The notes beneath the pieces were generated by a model. That model made no database searches, was not told the DNA's origin, and saw only the letters and a program-made list of their open reading frames with translations. A stretch of 64,000 nt of DNA, taken from IMG/VR virus record IMGVR_UViG_3300031772_000003, positions 1 to 64,000 of that record; one strand, 5' to 3'. Shown here one piece after another: positions 23,742-31,379 of this stretch. The stretch is from a virus. The first letter of the stretch is position 1, and each line of letters begins with the position of its first letter. The translations under genes were made by a program, and so were the position numbers.

Positions 23742-26080
23742 TGGCTTGGGTCCCCCGTCTGCCAACCATACGGTTGTTTCTGGGCCGTGGGATCGGGGTA
23801 GATTCGAGCCAGTAACTCCGGGCCCACCTCGGACATGATCCATAGGGCCATGCGGACGTACCGCCACATCAGGGCGCAACCGGCGTCATAGGGCTGGGTC
23901 ATCGAGCCGTACTCCGCGAGAGAGGCATGACGGCACCCGCCGCCACAGGCCCACCTGGCCGCGCACTTCATGCATATCTCAGATCGATAGGATCGATTCT
24001 CGCACCACGGCAGACGAGCTACCTCATCGATCCCACCGCGGTCGAGATGGCCGATCTCTGAGGGGGTCTCACGATGGCAGTTATGTACGAAGACACCTGC
24101 TGCCAGAGCGAAATTATGGTACTTCTCTACTTCAAGACAGTACACATCCGCCCTACCGGCGGGGGCGACTGAAACAACCCGGTGGTTGGTCGGGGCAGTA
24201 ACATAGTGGTCCGTCTGGCGCTGGTGGTTCCCGCAGCAGCCCGCATTGGTAAACGCCCTACTACAAACGGGACAGGCAGTACTTTTGACCGCGTACCACC
24301 TAAGTCGGGCTAGATGCTCGCCACTGTGGAGATGGATGTACCGACCATTGGTGGGATCATGCGATGCCCTGCTTGTTGCTACTGCTAACCTACCCCTCCA
24401 TCGGGTCTTGTTCTTCTGAATCCCGGCGAGGGCGTAATTGATGTTCTCACGGTTGATGGGTTCCATCTTCTTACGGAAATCTTGGCTTTGCCATTGGTCT
24501 GCTATGCTGTACCCACCCTCATCTAGGTGTCGTTTTCTGTGTTCCGAGTGAGTTAGTGCATCCAAGTTGTCGGGGTCGTTGTTTCTACTATTCCCATCTT
24601 TGTGGTGGACAACCTTCCTTTTAGGGAGTGGGCCGTGGATGGCCTCCCAGACCATCTGGTGGGTTGATAACCGCGCCCCACCTGGGTGGTACAGGCTCTC
24701 ATAGAATGCTACATGACCGCCGTGGCTTTTATGCCTAGCTGTGAGACCTTTGTAGAGGGGCATCAGGGACGCACCCGAAGCTAGTTGGTCAGCCCTGCAA
24801 TACGTCCCATCTCGGAGCATGAAAGGATGGTCAGGGGTACAACGGACCACCTCTCGGTTGTCCAGTGTCACAGCAAGAAGTTCTTGGTCTTTGGCTACCA
24901 GGTGGGCCGTGGCTCTTCCTGGAACCACTTTGTCCCCATCATAAGAGTACACCCAAAGGGGCTTTGGGTGCGCCACTAGGTCAGCAATTGGCTGATCCAT
25001 TCCGTTGAGCAGGGACACCTTAGTGTCCCCCGCGAAGCAGGCAAAAATCTCGCCGTCAGGGGCCACACTAACTACCCCACTGCCTGCGCCGCACTCAGTT
25101 GGACTGTGCTGTGTCCACAATAGACGGGTCAGGAATACCTCCATGCCGTGCAGTCGGGGCCTCTTGCCCGCTCGCAGACGCTCCACGGCCCAGTCCGCCA
25201 CGGACATGTACTCCTCGTCCAAGCCCTCGATGTCTGCAGCAGTGAGGTTGAGAGCAGCCCGCTTGCGGTCGACGCACCGGGTCTCAGAGAGGCAGATCGG
25301 CTCCACGGAGACCCCCTGGGCATAGCCCTGGTCGCAGAGATCGTTGAGATGAGCCACCCGCTCCAGGACATGAGTGGAGCCGTTATAGAAGGTGGAGCGG
25401 AGCGTTATGGCACCGGCCCGTGCGGCCTTGAGCCCGTCCAATGCGGCCCTCACGAGCCCGTAGCTGCCGCTCCCGTTGATCATGGGGCGAGCCGCATCGT
25501 GGAGAGGCTGGGGGCCGTCCAGCGAGACAATGAGGCTGAAACCATGCTCAACAAGCCACCTTGCCTTTGCTTCACTAAGGAGGACCGCATTGGTGGTGAC
25601 GTGCAGAGAGGGCTTGAGCGGAGCGGCATAGCCCTCCACGAATATCGCCGCTTCCTTGAGCGTCTCCCATGCCATCAGAGGCTCGCCGCCGAAGAAGCTG
25701 ACATGGACACCCATGCCCTGGGGCATATGCCCACAGGGCCTGGCAAGGAGGCGTGTGATCGCGGCCTTGGCCGTGGTGATGGACATGACCTTGACCGGAG
25801 AGTCAGGATAGTCATGGGTGAAGCAGTAAAGGCAAGAAAGGCAGCAAGCGTGCGTTAGTTCCAGCACGACCATACCGGGCTGTCGGGCCGTGTAGGGATC
25901 GAACTGGGGCCGTTTGTCCAGTAGGGGCACCGCCTCCTCGGGTGTATCGGTTTGGAACACCGCCAGCGAGTTGGTGTCGAGGGCGAAGTGCCGGTCCCGG
26001 ACTTGGATGCGGGCCGCCTCGGGCTTGGCGTCGTACCACTTAGTCCTGTTAAGCTTGATCTCGGCGTTGAGCTTACGCAA
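23684..26080 (-). CDS. Radical SAM/SPASM maturase interrupted by an HNH intein, 798 aa (478 after splicing)
   Basis: Radical SAM enzyme that cleaves SAM with a [4Fe-4S] cluster held by CCLSCLYC (CxxxCxxC), followed by the GGEPL motif. After intein removal the C-terminus contains a SPASM domain (DGEIFACHRE, then CMKCAARWACGGGCRH and a final Cys) for auxiliary clusters. This group includes enzymes that form thioether or other crosslinks in peptides or mature quinoproteins. TTG at 26080 is favoured by AGGAG nine bases upstream; an ATG at 26125 without a Shine-Dalgarno is the alternative. Its substrate in the phage is unknown; cysteine-rich tail proteins lie about 10 kb upstream. Confidence 0.85.
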   Translation of the reverse strand: MRKLNAEIKLNRTKWYDAKPEAARIQVRDRHFALDTNSLAVFQTDTPEEAVPLLDKRPQFDPYTARQPGMVVLELTHACCLSCLYCFTHDYPDSPVKVMSITTAKAAITRLLARPCGHMPQGMGVHVSFFGGEPLMAWETLKEAAIFVEGYAAPLKPSLHVTTNAVLLSEAKARWLVEHGFSLIVSLDGPQPLHDAARPMINGSGSYGLVRAALDGLKAARAGAITLRSTFYNGSTHVLERVAHLNDLCDQGYAQGVSVEPICLSETRCVDRKRAALNLTAADIEGLDEEYMSVADWAVERLRAGKRPRLHGMEVFLTRLLWTQHSPTECGAGSGVVSVAPDGEIFACFAGDTKVSLLNGMDQPIADLVAHPKPLWVYSYDGDKVVPGRATAHLVAKDQELLAVTLDNREVVRCTPDHPFMLRDGTYCRADQLASGASLMPLYKGLTARHKSHGGHVAFYESLYHPGGARLSTHQMVWEAIHGPLPKRKVVHHKDGNSRNNDPDNLDALTHSEHRKRHLDEGGYSIADQWQSQDFRKKMEPINRENINYALAGIQKNKTRWRGRLAVATSRASHDPTNGRYIHLHSGEHLARLRWYAVKSTACPVCSRAFTNAGCCGNHQRQTDHYVTAPTNHRVVSVAPAGRADVYCLEVEKYHNFALAAGVFVHNCHRETPSEIGHLDRGGIDEVARLPWCENRSYRSEICMKCAARWACGGGCRHASLAEYGSMTQPYDAGCALMWRYVRMALWIMSEVGPELLARIYPDPTAQKQPYGWQTGDPSHCAPLIVDASTVSSETEGQ
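24080..25039 (-). mobile_element. Intein with HNH endonuclease, 320 aa, in the SPASM protein
   Basis: Begins CFAGDTKVSL, has a CTPDHPF block B, an HNH domain (KVVHHKDGNSRNNDPDNL...HRKRH) and a small CxxC zinc motif (CPVC), and ends FVHN with Cys+1. It is inserted inside the SPASM segment, after FA and before CHRE. The HNH suggests it can still home. Confidence 0.9.
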
Positions 26081-26333
26081 CAGGGGTCTCCTGACTTTCC
26101 CGTCCAATTCCAAGGGCCAGCCCATCGAGGCTGCGGGCAATCTTTGAGATGAGGTTTCCGGCGATTTGGGCGCAACGGCTCGCCTCTTCAGGGGTCGTGC
26201 ATTCGCCGTGAATGATGATCTGCCCGGAAACTGTGGCGGCCATGCTCGGATTGCCGCTCGCGGACGCCTCAAAGGTGTGCTTGGATGTGCTGCCTTGGCT
26301 GATGTAAAGGACTTCGTAGTCGGTCCCGTTCAT
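26073..26333 (-). CDS. Hypothetical protein, 86 aa
   Basis: ATG overlaps the previous stop (ATGA), with GAGGGGG upstream. Ser/Thr-rich strand-forming N-terminus and a C-terminal helix. It ends within the start region of the SPASM gene. No family recognised; it might be a partner or substrate of the maturase by position only. Confidence 0.6.
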   Translation of the reverse strand: MNGTDYEVLYISQGSTSKHTFEASASGNPSMAATVSGQIIIHGECTTPEEASRCAQIAGNLISKIARSLDGLALGIGRESQETPVA

Positions 26334-26524
26334 TTGTCGTCCCCCTCGTTCTGCTTCTGCATCCCATTCTGGATGAGTCGGCCCAGAGGCCCCACGACCA
26401 ACTCGGTCCCGTCTACCAGTCTGGCGTAGTAGCCTGTATCCACCAGTGCGGTGGTGTTGTAGCCCAAGAGAACAAGTTCCTGTGGGGCGACGCCCCTACG
26501 GGGTTTTCTGTTCCTGTTTCTCAT
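26330..26524 (-). CDS. Hypothetical protein, 64 aa
   Basis: ATG at 26524 with GAGGGGG seven bases upstream. Basic N-terminus (RNRNRKPRRG) followed by a beta-rich segment (ELVLLGYNTTALVDTGYYARL). No family recognised. Confidence 0.6.
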   Translation of the reverse strand: MRNRNRKPRRGVAPQELVLLGYNTTALVDTGYYARLVDGTELVVGPLGRLIQNGMQKQNEGDDK

Positions 26525-27320
26525 CCAATCCCCCTCGCATCGCTCGATAAACAACCTCTGGGGTAGTCATCTGAATCGGGTTTACCCGAGTGCAGTACTG
26601 AAAGTCCGCAGCATGAACTGGCGGAATCTCCGCCGCTTCGCGCCCGATGGCCTCCCCCAGTGATCTATAGTCGTAGCAGGGTAGGGGACACGCAGCATTG
26701 CACCTGTAAATCGTGAGCCCAGCGGCCCGGAGGTGGGGGGCCAACTCGGCCATTCGTACCCCGGTATCCGTGTAGAGCCTCTGGTTCCGCTCGACATCCT
26801 CGGCTTTCATTGGATTGCCGTGGGCATACTGCCGCTCCGCGCTGATCTCAAGATCGACTCCGACGAGGTAGAGCCTGCGGAAGCCGAGGCGGTACGCCAG
26901 TTGCAGCGCGACGAAGAATGTATTCTTCCAGTGGACGTACTCGGACCGGGGGGCCAGCAGGCCCGGTATGTCGAACGCGGGTGAGGTGTCGTAAAAGAGG
27001 GTGCTGGGGTGCTCGCACGAGCACTTGCCCATGATCACGTCCCGGTAGCACTTGATCGGGAGGCACTTCACGACACGGGGGTTGGCCAGGATGCCAGGGG
27101 GGAACCCTGCGGGGCTATCCAAGGTGACCCACCACTGCGGCCAGTCGTAGGTGGCAATGGCGGAGTTCACGGCTATGACGGGGAGGCGGGATACCCGGAG
27201 AGCGTCGAGGGGCTCGCGCTTGAGACTTGGACCGGGACAGACGAGGAACCCGGCCCCTGACTGGGTATCGTAGAGGTCCACGGGCTTGTATCTGCCGTCA
27301 GGCCAACACCGCCAGAGCAT
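26496..27320 (-). CDS. DUF115-like/glycan-related protein, 274 aa
   Basis: ATG at 27320. The N-terminal GFLVCPGPSLKREPLDAL motif with a following VIAVNSAI strand is typical of DUF115/MptE-like and some sialyltransferase-related Rossmann proteins that act in surface glycan assembly. Later TYP-like segments (RLYLVGVDLEIS) support the fold. It lies between the SPASM gene cluster and the hairpin/tRNA-like region. The acceptor is unknown. Confidence 0.65.
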   Translation of the reverse strand: MLWRCWPDGRYKPVDLYDTQSGAGFLVCPGPSLKREPLDALRVSRLPVIAVNSAIATYDWPQWWVTLDSPAGFPPGILANPRVVKCLPIKCYRDVIMGKCSCEHPSTLFYDTSPAFDIPGLLAPRSEYVHWKNTFFVALQLAYRLGFRRLYLVGVDLEISAERQYAHGNPMKAEDVERNQRLYTDTGVRMAELAPHLRAAGLTIYRCNAACPLPCYDYRSLGEAIGREAAEIPPVHAADFQYCTRVNPIQMTTPEVVYRAMRGGLDEKQEQKTP

Positions 27321-27360
27321 CGGGTTCCCTACCCGTGGGGATGGGTTACGGAAAGATAGT

Positions 27361-27418
27361 GTGGCCGGGCCGATACCCTCGACCCGGCCACGAGGTGCAT
27401 AAGGGGAGCGATGCTCCC
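27361..27418. terminator. Two adjacent strong hairpins
   Basis: A 9-bp perfect stem (27361-27369 with 27383-27391) and a 6-bp stem with a 3-nt loop (27404-27409 with 27413-27418). They lie between the tRNA-like region and the DUF115-like gene. The coding strand reads ACTATCTTTCC after the first stem, a weak U-tract, so termination or RNA 3'-end protection is possible. Confidence 0.6.
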
Positions 27419-27460
27419 ACAGTACGCAGGGGGACGCGCTGATTCTCGCTGGGCTTGTAA

Positions 27461-27623
27461 GGTTGAGCTTGTGGCACCCACAGTCTTGCCGTTGGACGAC
27501 GCCCGCTGGGGCTTAGTTCTGGAGCGGGCAGCAGGAGTCGAACCTGCATTGTGAGCATTCGCAAGTGCCAGCATCTGCGTCCTCTGAGCCTTCTAGGCAG
27601 GCCCCTGACATCCAGCTTCAACC
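27461..27623 (-). ncRNA. tRNA-Gly-like halves in permuted order (candidate permuted tRNA)
   Basis: Read on the minus strand, a 3' half comes first: T-arm GCAGG-TTCGACT-CCTGC (27547-27531), acceptor strand TGCCCGC, discriminator T and CCA (to 27520). Thirteen bases later a 5' half follows: GCGGGCG (27506-27500), a D-arm-like GTCGTCCAACGGCAAGAC and TGTGG, then GTGCCAC with a possible GCC anticodon. The acceptor strands pair over 7 bp (last G-U), and TGTGG can pair with TCACA next to the T-arm. The outer ends (AGCTTCAACC, 27614-27623, and GGTTGAGCT, 27461-27469) also pair. No matching normal-order partner is found nearby. The variable region would be only about two bases, so function is uncertain; a decayed tRNA or attachment-site remnant is possible. 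Confidence 0.5.
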
Positions 27624-27650
27624 TACACCTGAGTCTGAAGCTAGCCTAGT

Positions 27651-28400
27651 TCAGTTCCCCAGCGGAAGATCACCGAGCACATACTTGAAGATGCCTGCGG
27701 CGATCTTCTCGGTGGCATGGGTGGCCGCATTGGCGGCGGCAAGCGCGGTCTTGACGGCCTCGCGGAGTTTGTCCAGGCGACCGAGCATGCCTGACTTCTC
27801 GGCGTTGGAGATGGCACCCGACCAGATGCGCGTGGTGAACGTCCCGACCTGCACGTCCTCTGCCCAAGTGTTCACTTGGGCGGGGTGGTGATCGGTCGCG
27901 GGCACCACGACTTGGCTCTTGGGCACCTTCGCCGTGCGGTATTGCTCCACGGGCAGGGAGACCCGCACACCTGGGCCGATGTCGCTGGCGGTCCATGCTA
28001 CCTTGCTCTCGATAACGGGCGCGGCGGCGATGATCTCACGCAGTTCAGCGAGCCTCTTGTCGAGTTGCAGGAGTGCCGTTCCGGGTATATTCTCGATGCT
28101 GAGACCGTCGCAGTGGATGCCGGCTTTCGCCGTCGTGTTCGTCACATCGACTTGATAGCCCGCATCGATCAGTGGGCCTGCGGCTGCGATGAACTCAGCG
28201 ATGTCGCTGCCCACCGTTGCGGCCATTTCCTCACGCTGGTCGGGGAGCTTCTCCCCATCCTCTCGCATGGGCCTGTACGTTTTCTCGACGCCTCTGTAAC
28301 GGTGATCTTCTCCGAAGCGCCGCTTGACTACCTCGGCCGCGGTTTGTGCCGCACGCTTCCTCTCGGGAATCACTGCCAACACCTCGTGCAACTGACCCAT
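27651..28400 (-). CDS. Phage protein of unknown function (resembles an actinophage family, DUF7873-like), 249 aa
   Basis: ATG at 28400 with AGGAG seven bases upstream. Helical N-terminus (GQLHEVLAVIPERKRAAQ), a middle TYRPMREDGEKLP segment, and a C-terminal VVPATDHHPAQV...EDVQVG...LRDKLREAV pattern. Proteins of similar layout occur in actinobacteriophages; the family label is from memory. Function unknown. Confidence 0.65.
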   Translation of the reverse strand: MGQLHEVLAVIPERKRAAQTAAEVVKRRFGEDHRYRGVEKTYRPMREDGEKLPDQREEMAATVGSDIAEFIAAAGPLIDAGYQVDVTNTTAKAGIHCDGLSIENIPGTALLQLDKRLAELREIIAAAPVIESKVAWTASDIGPGVRVSLPVEQYRTAKVPKSQVVVPATDHHPAQVNTWAEDVQVGTFTTRIWSGAISNAEKSGMLGRLDKLREAVKTALAAANAATHATEKIAAGIFKYVLGDLPLGN

Positions 28401-28413
28401 CACTTCGCTCCTG

Positions 28414-28497
28414 CTAACCGGTTTGCCTGACACTGGTGGGGGGCGTCACGAGCACCCACGCCATTACCATAGTCGTTTGGAGCAAGCACCAGAGCAC
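28414..28497 (-). CDS. Tiny hydrophobic peptide, 27 aa
   Basis: GTG at 28497 with AGGAG six bases upstream, overlapping the previous gene's stop region, and a stop just before the next gene's ribosome binding site. The first 17 residues are hydrophobic (Leu, Trp, Val, Met). It fits the pattern of tiny membrane peptides elsewhere in the window. Confidence 0.45.
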   Translation of the reverse strand: MLWCLLQTTMVMAWVLVTPPTSVRQTG

Positions 28498-28500
28498 AAA

Positions 28501-28773
28501 CTACTCCTCATCAGCCTCTTCGTCTTGGTCGTTGTCTTCCTGAAGAAAGTCGAGATGATTCTCAATCTCCTGCCACCACGCCGAGAAGACCCGCTCGAAA
28601 TCATCCCGAAGGTCGACGTCGACCTTGCCATCATTGTCGATCTCATCCCCGATGTCGATGGCACTGGGGACTGTGATCCGAACCCCGCTGACCACCACCT
28701 CCTTATCATCGAGGAGTTGGAGGAACTGGCAGGGGCTCAACTCGATGTCCTTGATCTTGTCCTTTGGGGTCAT
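28501..28773 (-). CDS. Acidic protein, 90 aa
   Basis: ATG at 28773 with AAGGAG upstream. Extremely acidic C-terminal third (DNDQDEEADEE) and a beta-rich middle (KEVVVSGVRITVP). Possibly a DNA mimic, chaperone cofactor or structural protein; no homologue recognised. The beginning (KDKIKD) is shared with the 37-aa frame at 29694-29807. Confidence 0.65.
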   Translation of the reverse strand: MTPKDKIKDIELSPCQFLQLLDDKEVVVSGVRITVPSAIDIGDEIDNDGKVDVDLRDDFERVFSAWWQEIENHLDFLQEDNDQDEEADEE

Positions 28774-28776
28774 CTA

Positions 28777-29706
28777 TCATTCTCCTTTGCCTGCTGCGGT
28801 TCGGAGCGCACTGAGCCGTGACAGCAAATCCTCGGATCGCGGGGCGCGCCAGCCAATGGCCCCTGCACCCCCTGTCCGCACATTGTTCAGAGACCAGTCG
28901 TCACCATCCGCGCCATTATTGAGTACGAACCAGATGTAGTCGGGGCCAACAACCCACCAGGAACCTCCACCATAGATGGTCTGCGTGTCAAACCACCTCT
29001 CCCCTTCTGGGGAGTTACTACCCTCTGGCCTCTCGCCACGCTCCCTAACTTCTTGCTCCAGGGCTCGAAGCGTCGTGGATCGTACCGTGGCGGCATCCCT
29101 ACGCTGCCGCTGAGCGTCCTCCTGTGCTCTTAGGGGAGTCATCTCGTCCTCAGTTGCAGCCCTCGCGGTGGCCCAGTAGGCGTAGCCACTTTGGTCCCCA
29201 ACCCCAAAACTCATCCCGTCCTCCCTGTAGTAACGCTGGCCGGTAGTGACGACGGTGACATACTCCGGCCCAGTATCATCGTAGGCACTACGTAGTAAGA
29301 AACACTTCTTGCAGTACGGCTTAGGTTGGATGCCGGGCCGTTTGCCCATTTCGCTTGGTTCAGTCATCCCCCACTCATGTTCGCCCTTCTTGCATGGGCG
29401 TCGATCGGGGTTGCGCACGGTTTGGCCGACATCCCAACCTGCGTCCCCATAGCCGCTGCCCCCACTCAACCTATACGGGCCCTCTACTGTGGCAGATTGG
29501 GGCTGAGCTCGGGGGGCCACTGAGGAGGGCGCGGGTTCGACTTGGGGTTCGGGGCAGCGGATATGGCTGGCCCGCTTGCCCGGCTCCCAGTTGATCTTGT
29601 CGCCGATGTTGATGTCGCCACCACAGCGGGGGCATCGCCCAGGGTATCGTGCGGACATCTCCCGCTCCAGCAGCCTGTCCACTGCCTTTTTGGTCAAATC
29701 GTCCAT
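28777..29706 (-). CDS. Zinc-ribbon protein with LLE-tagged N-terminus, 309 aa
   Basis: ATG at 29706 with AGGAG upstream. Opens MDDLTKKAVDRLLE, shared with the neighbouring paralogue, then a CPRCGG zinc ribbon, a second Cys pair (CKKC) near residue 133 and a Trp-rich C-terminus. The first twelve codons and leader lie in a 101-bp repeat shared with 30518-30618. The N-terminus resembles the IEE-tagged virion proteins and may be a capsid-targeting peptide. Confidence 0.7.
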   Translation of the reverse strand: MDDLTKKAVDRLLEREMSARYPGRCPRCGGDINIGDKINWEPGKRASHIRCPEPQVEPAPSSVAPRAQPQSATVEGPYRLSGGSGYGDAGWDVGQTVRNPDRRPCKKGEHEWGMTEPSEMGKRPGIQPKPYCKKCFLLRSAYDDTGPEYVTVVTTGQRYYREDGMSFGVGDQSGYAYWATARAATEDEMTPLRAQEDAQRQRRDAATVRSTTLRALEQEVRERGERPEGSNSPEGERWFDTQTIYGGGSWWVVGPDYIWFVLNNGADGDDWSLNNVRTGGAGAIGWRAPRSEDLLSRLSALRTAAGKGE

Positions 29707-29780
29707 CGCCTGCTCCTAGAAAGCCCCCACAGCGAGCAACGGTGGCCCGCAGGGGCGTCCGTGGGCCTCAAGTGGACCTC
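29680..29780. repeat. 101-bp direct repeat, copy 1
   Basis: Identical to 30518-30618. It covers the first codons of the 309-aa gene, its ribosome binding site and about 65 bases upstream. Recent duplication or gene conversion of the leader is indicated, because the rest of the two genes has diverged strongly. Confidence 0.9.
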
Positions 29781-29807
29781 GTCCTTGATCTTGTCCTTCT
29801 TCGTCAC
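29694..29807 (-). CDS. Possible 37-aa peptide in the duplicated leader
   Basis: GTG at 29807 with AAGGAG seven bases upstream and a stop inside the start of the 309-aa gene. The first residues TKKDKIKDEV recall the start of the acidic 90-aa protein. The downstream part lies in the 101-bp repeat, so its codons may be a by-product of leader DNA. Confidence 0.3.
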   Translation of the reverse strand: MTKKDKIKDEVHLRPTDAPAGHRCSLWGLSRSRRWTI

Positions 29808-29839
29808 GGGTACTCTCCTTTTTTTTGCCACGGGGGGTA

Positions 29840-30544
29840 TTAGAATGCGATCAGCCGCGAGATTGCCCTGTTCCCGCACAGGATACGCGAGCCTGATTCA
29901 TCGTAGGCCCCCCACCCCTGCCTGATCGTCAGGGGAAGCGTTCCTGGTTTCGCACCGGCGACATGGGCGCAGAGTGGCTCCGCTTCATCGTCCACAAACC
30001 AACCCGGGTTCCCACCCATCCAGCCTCGCGCCTCCCAGCGCTTCCGGCAGCGGACACAGCGGACCGTGAATCGATCACTCGGCAAAGGGCGCGCGATCCG
30101 GGCGATGTCCTCGATGGCGGCCCCCAGGTAGACCCAGGAGTCACACTGGGCCCAATCCTCGTCCTGGTGGTGGCCACCTACAATGGCCTCACCCGAGCGC
30201 AGGATGGTCAACTCCTCCCACCCCCCGCTTGCGAGCATGGTCGCCAGGACATCCTGTGGGTTATCCAGGTCAACCTGCTTCCGCACCGTGGGTTGCGGGA
30301 AAACGGGCCGCGAGGCGGTTGAGGTCCGAGGCTCCTCAGCCTCGCCGGGCTCAGCCGAGTCGTCCACGTCCGGCTCGTCCGGTGGGTCGCAGCATGCAGC
30401 GTGCCTGGCCTTCTGTCCAGGTTCCCAGACAATAGCGTCTCCAACCTCGATGTAGTCGCCACACTCGGGGCAGCGACTGGCGTACTTTGCCTGCATGCGG
30501 CGTTCGAGGAGCCTGCCCACTGCCTTTTTGGTCAAATCGTCCAT
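29840..30544 (-). CDS. Zinc-ribbon protein with LLE-tagged N-terminus, paralogue, 234 aa
   Basis: Starts MDDLTKKAVGRLLE, followed by CPEC (residue 24), CC around residue 51 and CVRC near residue 163: two zinc sites. The N-terminal 50 residues are clearly paralogous to 28777-29706 (WEPG, RHAACC versus SHIRCP). The middle is Pro/Glu-rich and the C-terminus has Trp/Gly. Virion-associated function is guessed from the N-terminus. Confidence 0.7.
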   Translation of the reverse strand: MDDLTKKAVGRLLERRMQAKYASRCPECGDYIEVGDAIVWEPGQKARHAACCDPPDEPDVDDSAEPGEAEEPRTSTASRPVFPQPTVRKQVDLDNPQDVLATMLASGGWEELTILRSGEAIVGGHHQDEDWAQCDSWVYLGAAIEDIARIARPLPSDRFTVRCVRCRKRWEARGWMGGNPGWFVDDEAEPLCAHVAGAKPGTLPLTIRQGWGAYDESGSRILCGNRAISRLIAF

Positions 30545-30618
30545 CGCCTGCTCCTAGAAAGCCCCCACAGCGAGCAACGGTGGCCCGCAGGGGCGTCCGT
30601 GGGCCTCAAGTGGACCTC
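30518..30618. repeat. 101-bp direct repeat, copy 2
   Basis: Identical to 29680-29780; covers the start of the 234-aa gene and its upstream leader. Homologous recombination between the two copies would delete one gene. Confidence 0.9.
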
Positions 30619-30687
30619 TGCTACCTCACGGGGGCCGCGAGGCCCGTGTACGGCCTTAGTATAGCACACCAGCCTGTGGGGGTCAAG

Positions 30688-31332
30688 CTACTTGTCCTGT
30701 TTCTCAGACTCCTTGACCCCATCCCTCCCGGCAGCCGTGAGGGGAGGCAGGTACTTGATGAGCAGCTTGAAGGTCACAGGCTCGTCAGCCTTGACTCGTG
30801 ACGGTTTGGTAATACAGAGGCAGTACTTGCCGGGGCCTCTGTCAATCTTGGTCACGGTGACTTGGCCTCTCACCTCGTAGCTCACCACGCCCGCCATGGC
30901 GGGAGGCTGGGGGAGGGTCTTTGAGCGAAAGTCGCCATCATCCTTCCATGCGGGCTCGTCTGGTATGCCGTTGAGCGTGATGTCCACGATGGGATGTCCC
31001 GACCTACGCCATTCCATCCCTGAACGGGACAAGTGCAATTCGACGTGATCTCCGCGCAGGGTCGCCACGATCAACAAGCTCTTGGCTTCCCTCTTGGGGG
31101 CTATGGTGCGGTACTGCTTCGTCACGGCGAGGCGGGACTCGATGTCCGCGATGAGAGCCTTGTCGTCCTGGACCTTCGCCTTGGTCAGGAGCGACTCCAG
31201 CCCGTTGGCATAGTCCCGGTCCAACTCCCGGAGTTGGCCCGGGAGAGGGAGTTCCGCGGGTACTCCTGCTGGCTGGGCCCGCAGGGCAGAAATGAGTCCC
31301 AGTAGGATAGTGAGGCACAGCAGTTTACGCAT
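30688..31332 (-). CDS. Secreted protein, 214 aa
   Basis: A signal peptide (MRKLLCLTILLGLISALRA then Gln) is predicted from ATG 31332; an ATG at 31350 with GGAGGAG is an alternative. The mature part begins with a short helical repeat (LRELDRDYANGLESLLTKA, ADIESRLAVTKQ) resembling secreted proteins of Planctomycetes/Verrucomicrobia, then a beta-rich domain with DITLNGIPDEP and a C-terminal strand-rich KLLIKYLPP. Rare in phages; it could be a lysogeny or host-interaction factor. A leader-motif copy lies 28 bases upstream. Confidence 0.7.
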   Translation of the reverse strand: MRKLLCLTILLGLISALRAQPAGVPAELPLPGQLRELDRDYANGLESLLTKAKVQDDKALIADIESRLAVTKQYRTIAPKREAKSLLIVATLRGDHVELHLSRSGMEWRRSGHPIVDITLNGIPDEPAWKDDGDFRSKTLPQPPAMAGVVSYEVRGQVTVTKIDRGPGKYCLCITKPSRVKADEPVTFKLLIKYLPPLTAAGRDGVKESEKQDK

Positions 31333-31360
31333 CTCATTCCCCTTCGCCATAGTATTCTCT

Positions 31361-31379
31361 CCTCCCACCCCTAGAATCA
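31361..31379 (-). promoter_or_regulatory. Repeated leader motif, copy 7
   Basis: Exact TGATTCTAGGGGTGGGAGG on the coding strand. Its first three bases are the stop codon of the upstream radical SAM gene, and it lies 28 bases before the start of the secreted-protein gene. Confidence 0.7.

Noticed and set aside
27461-27623. Two-piece (permuted) tmRNA
   Set aside because: The tRNA-like part resembles tRNA-Gly with discriminator T, not an alanine-type acceptor, and no tag frame ending in AA is found after the 5' half.
30541-30660. A second 37-aa peptide in the second copy of the 101-bp repeat
   Set aside because: The second copy has no start with a ribosome binding site in that frame before the repeat begins.
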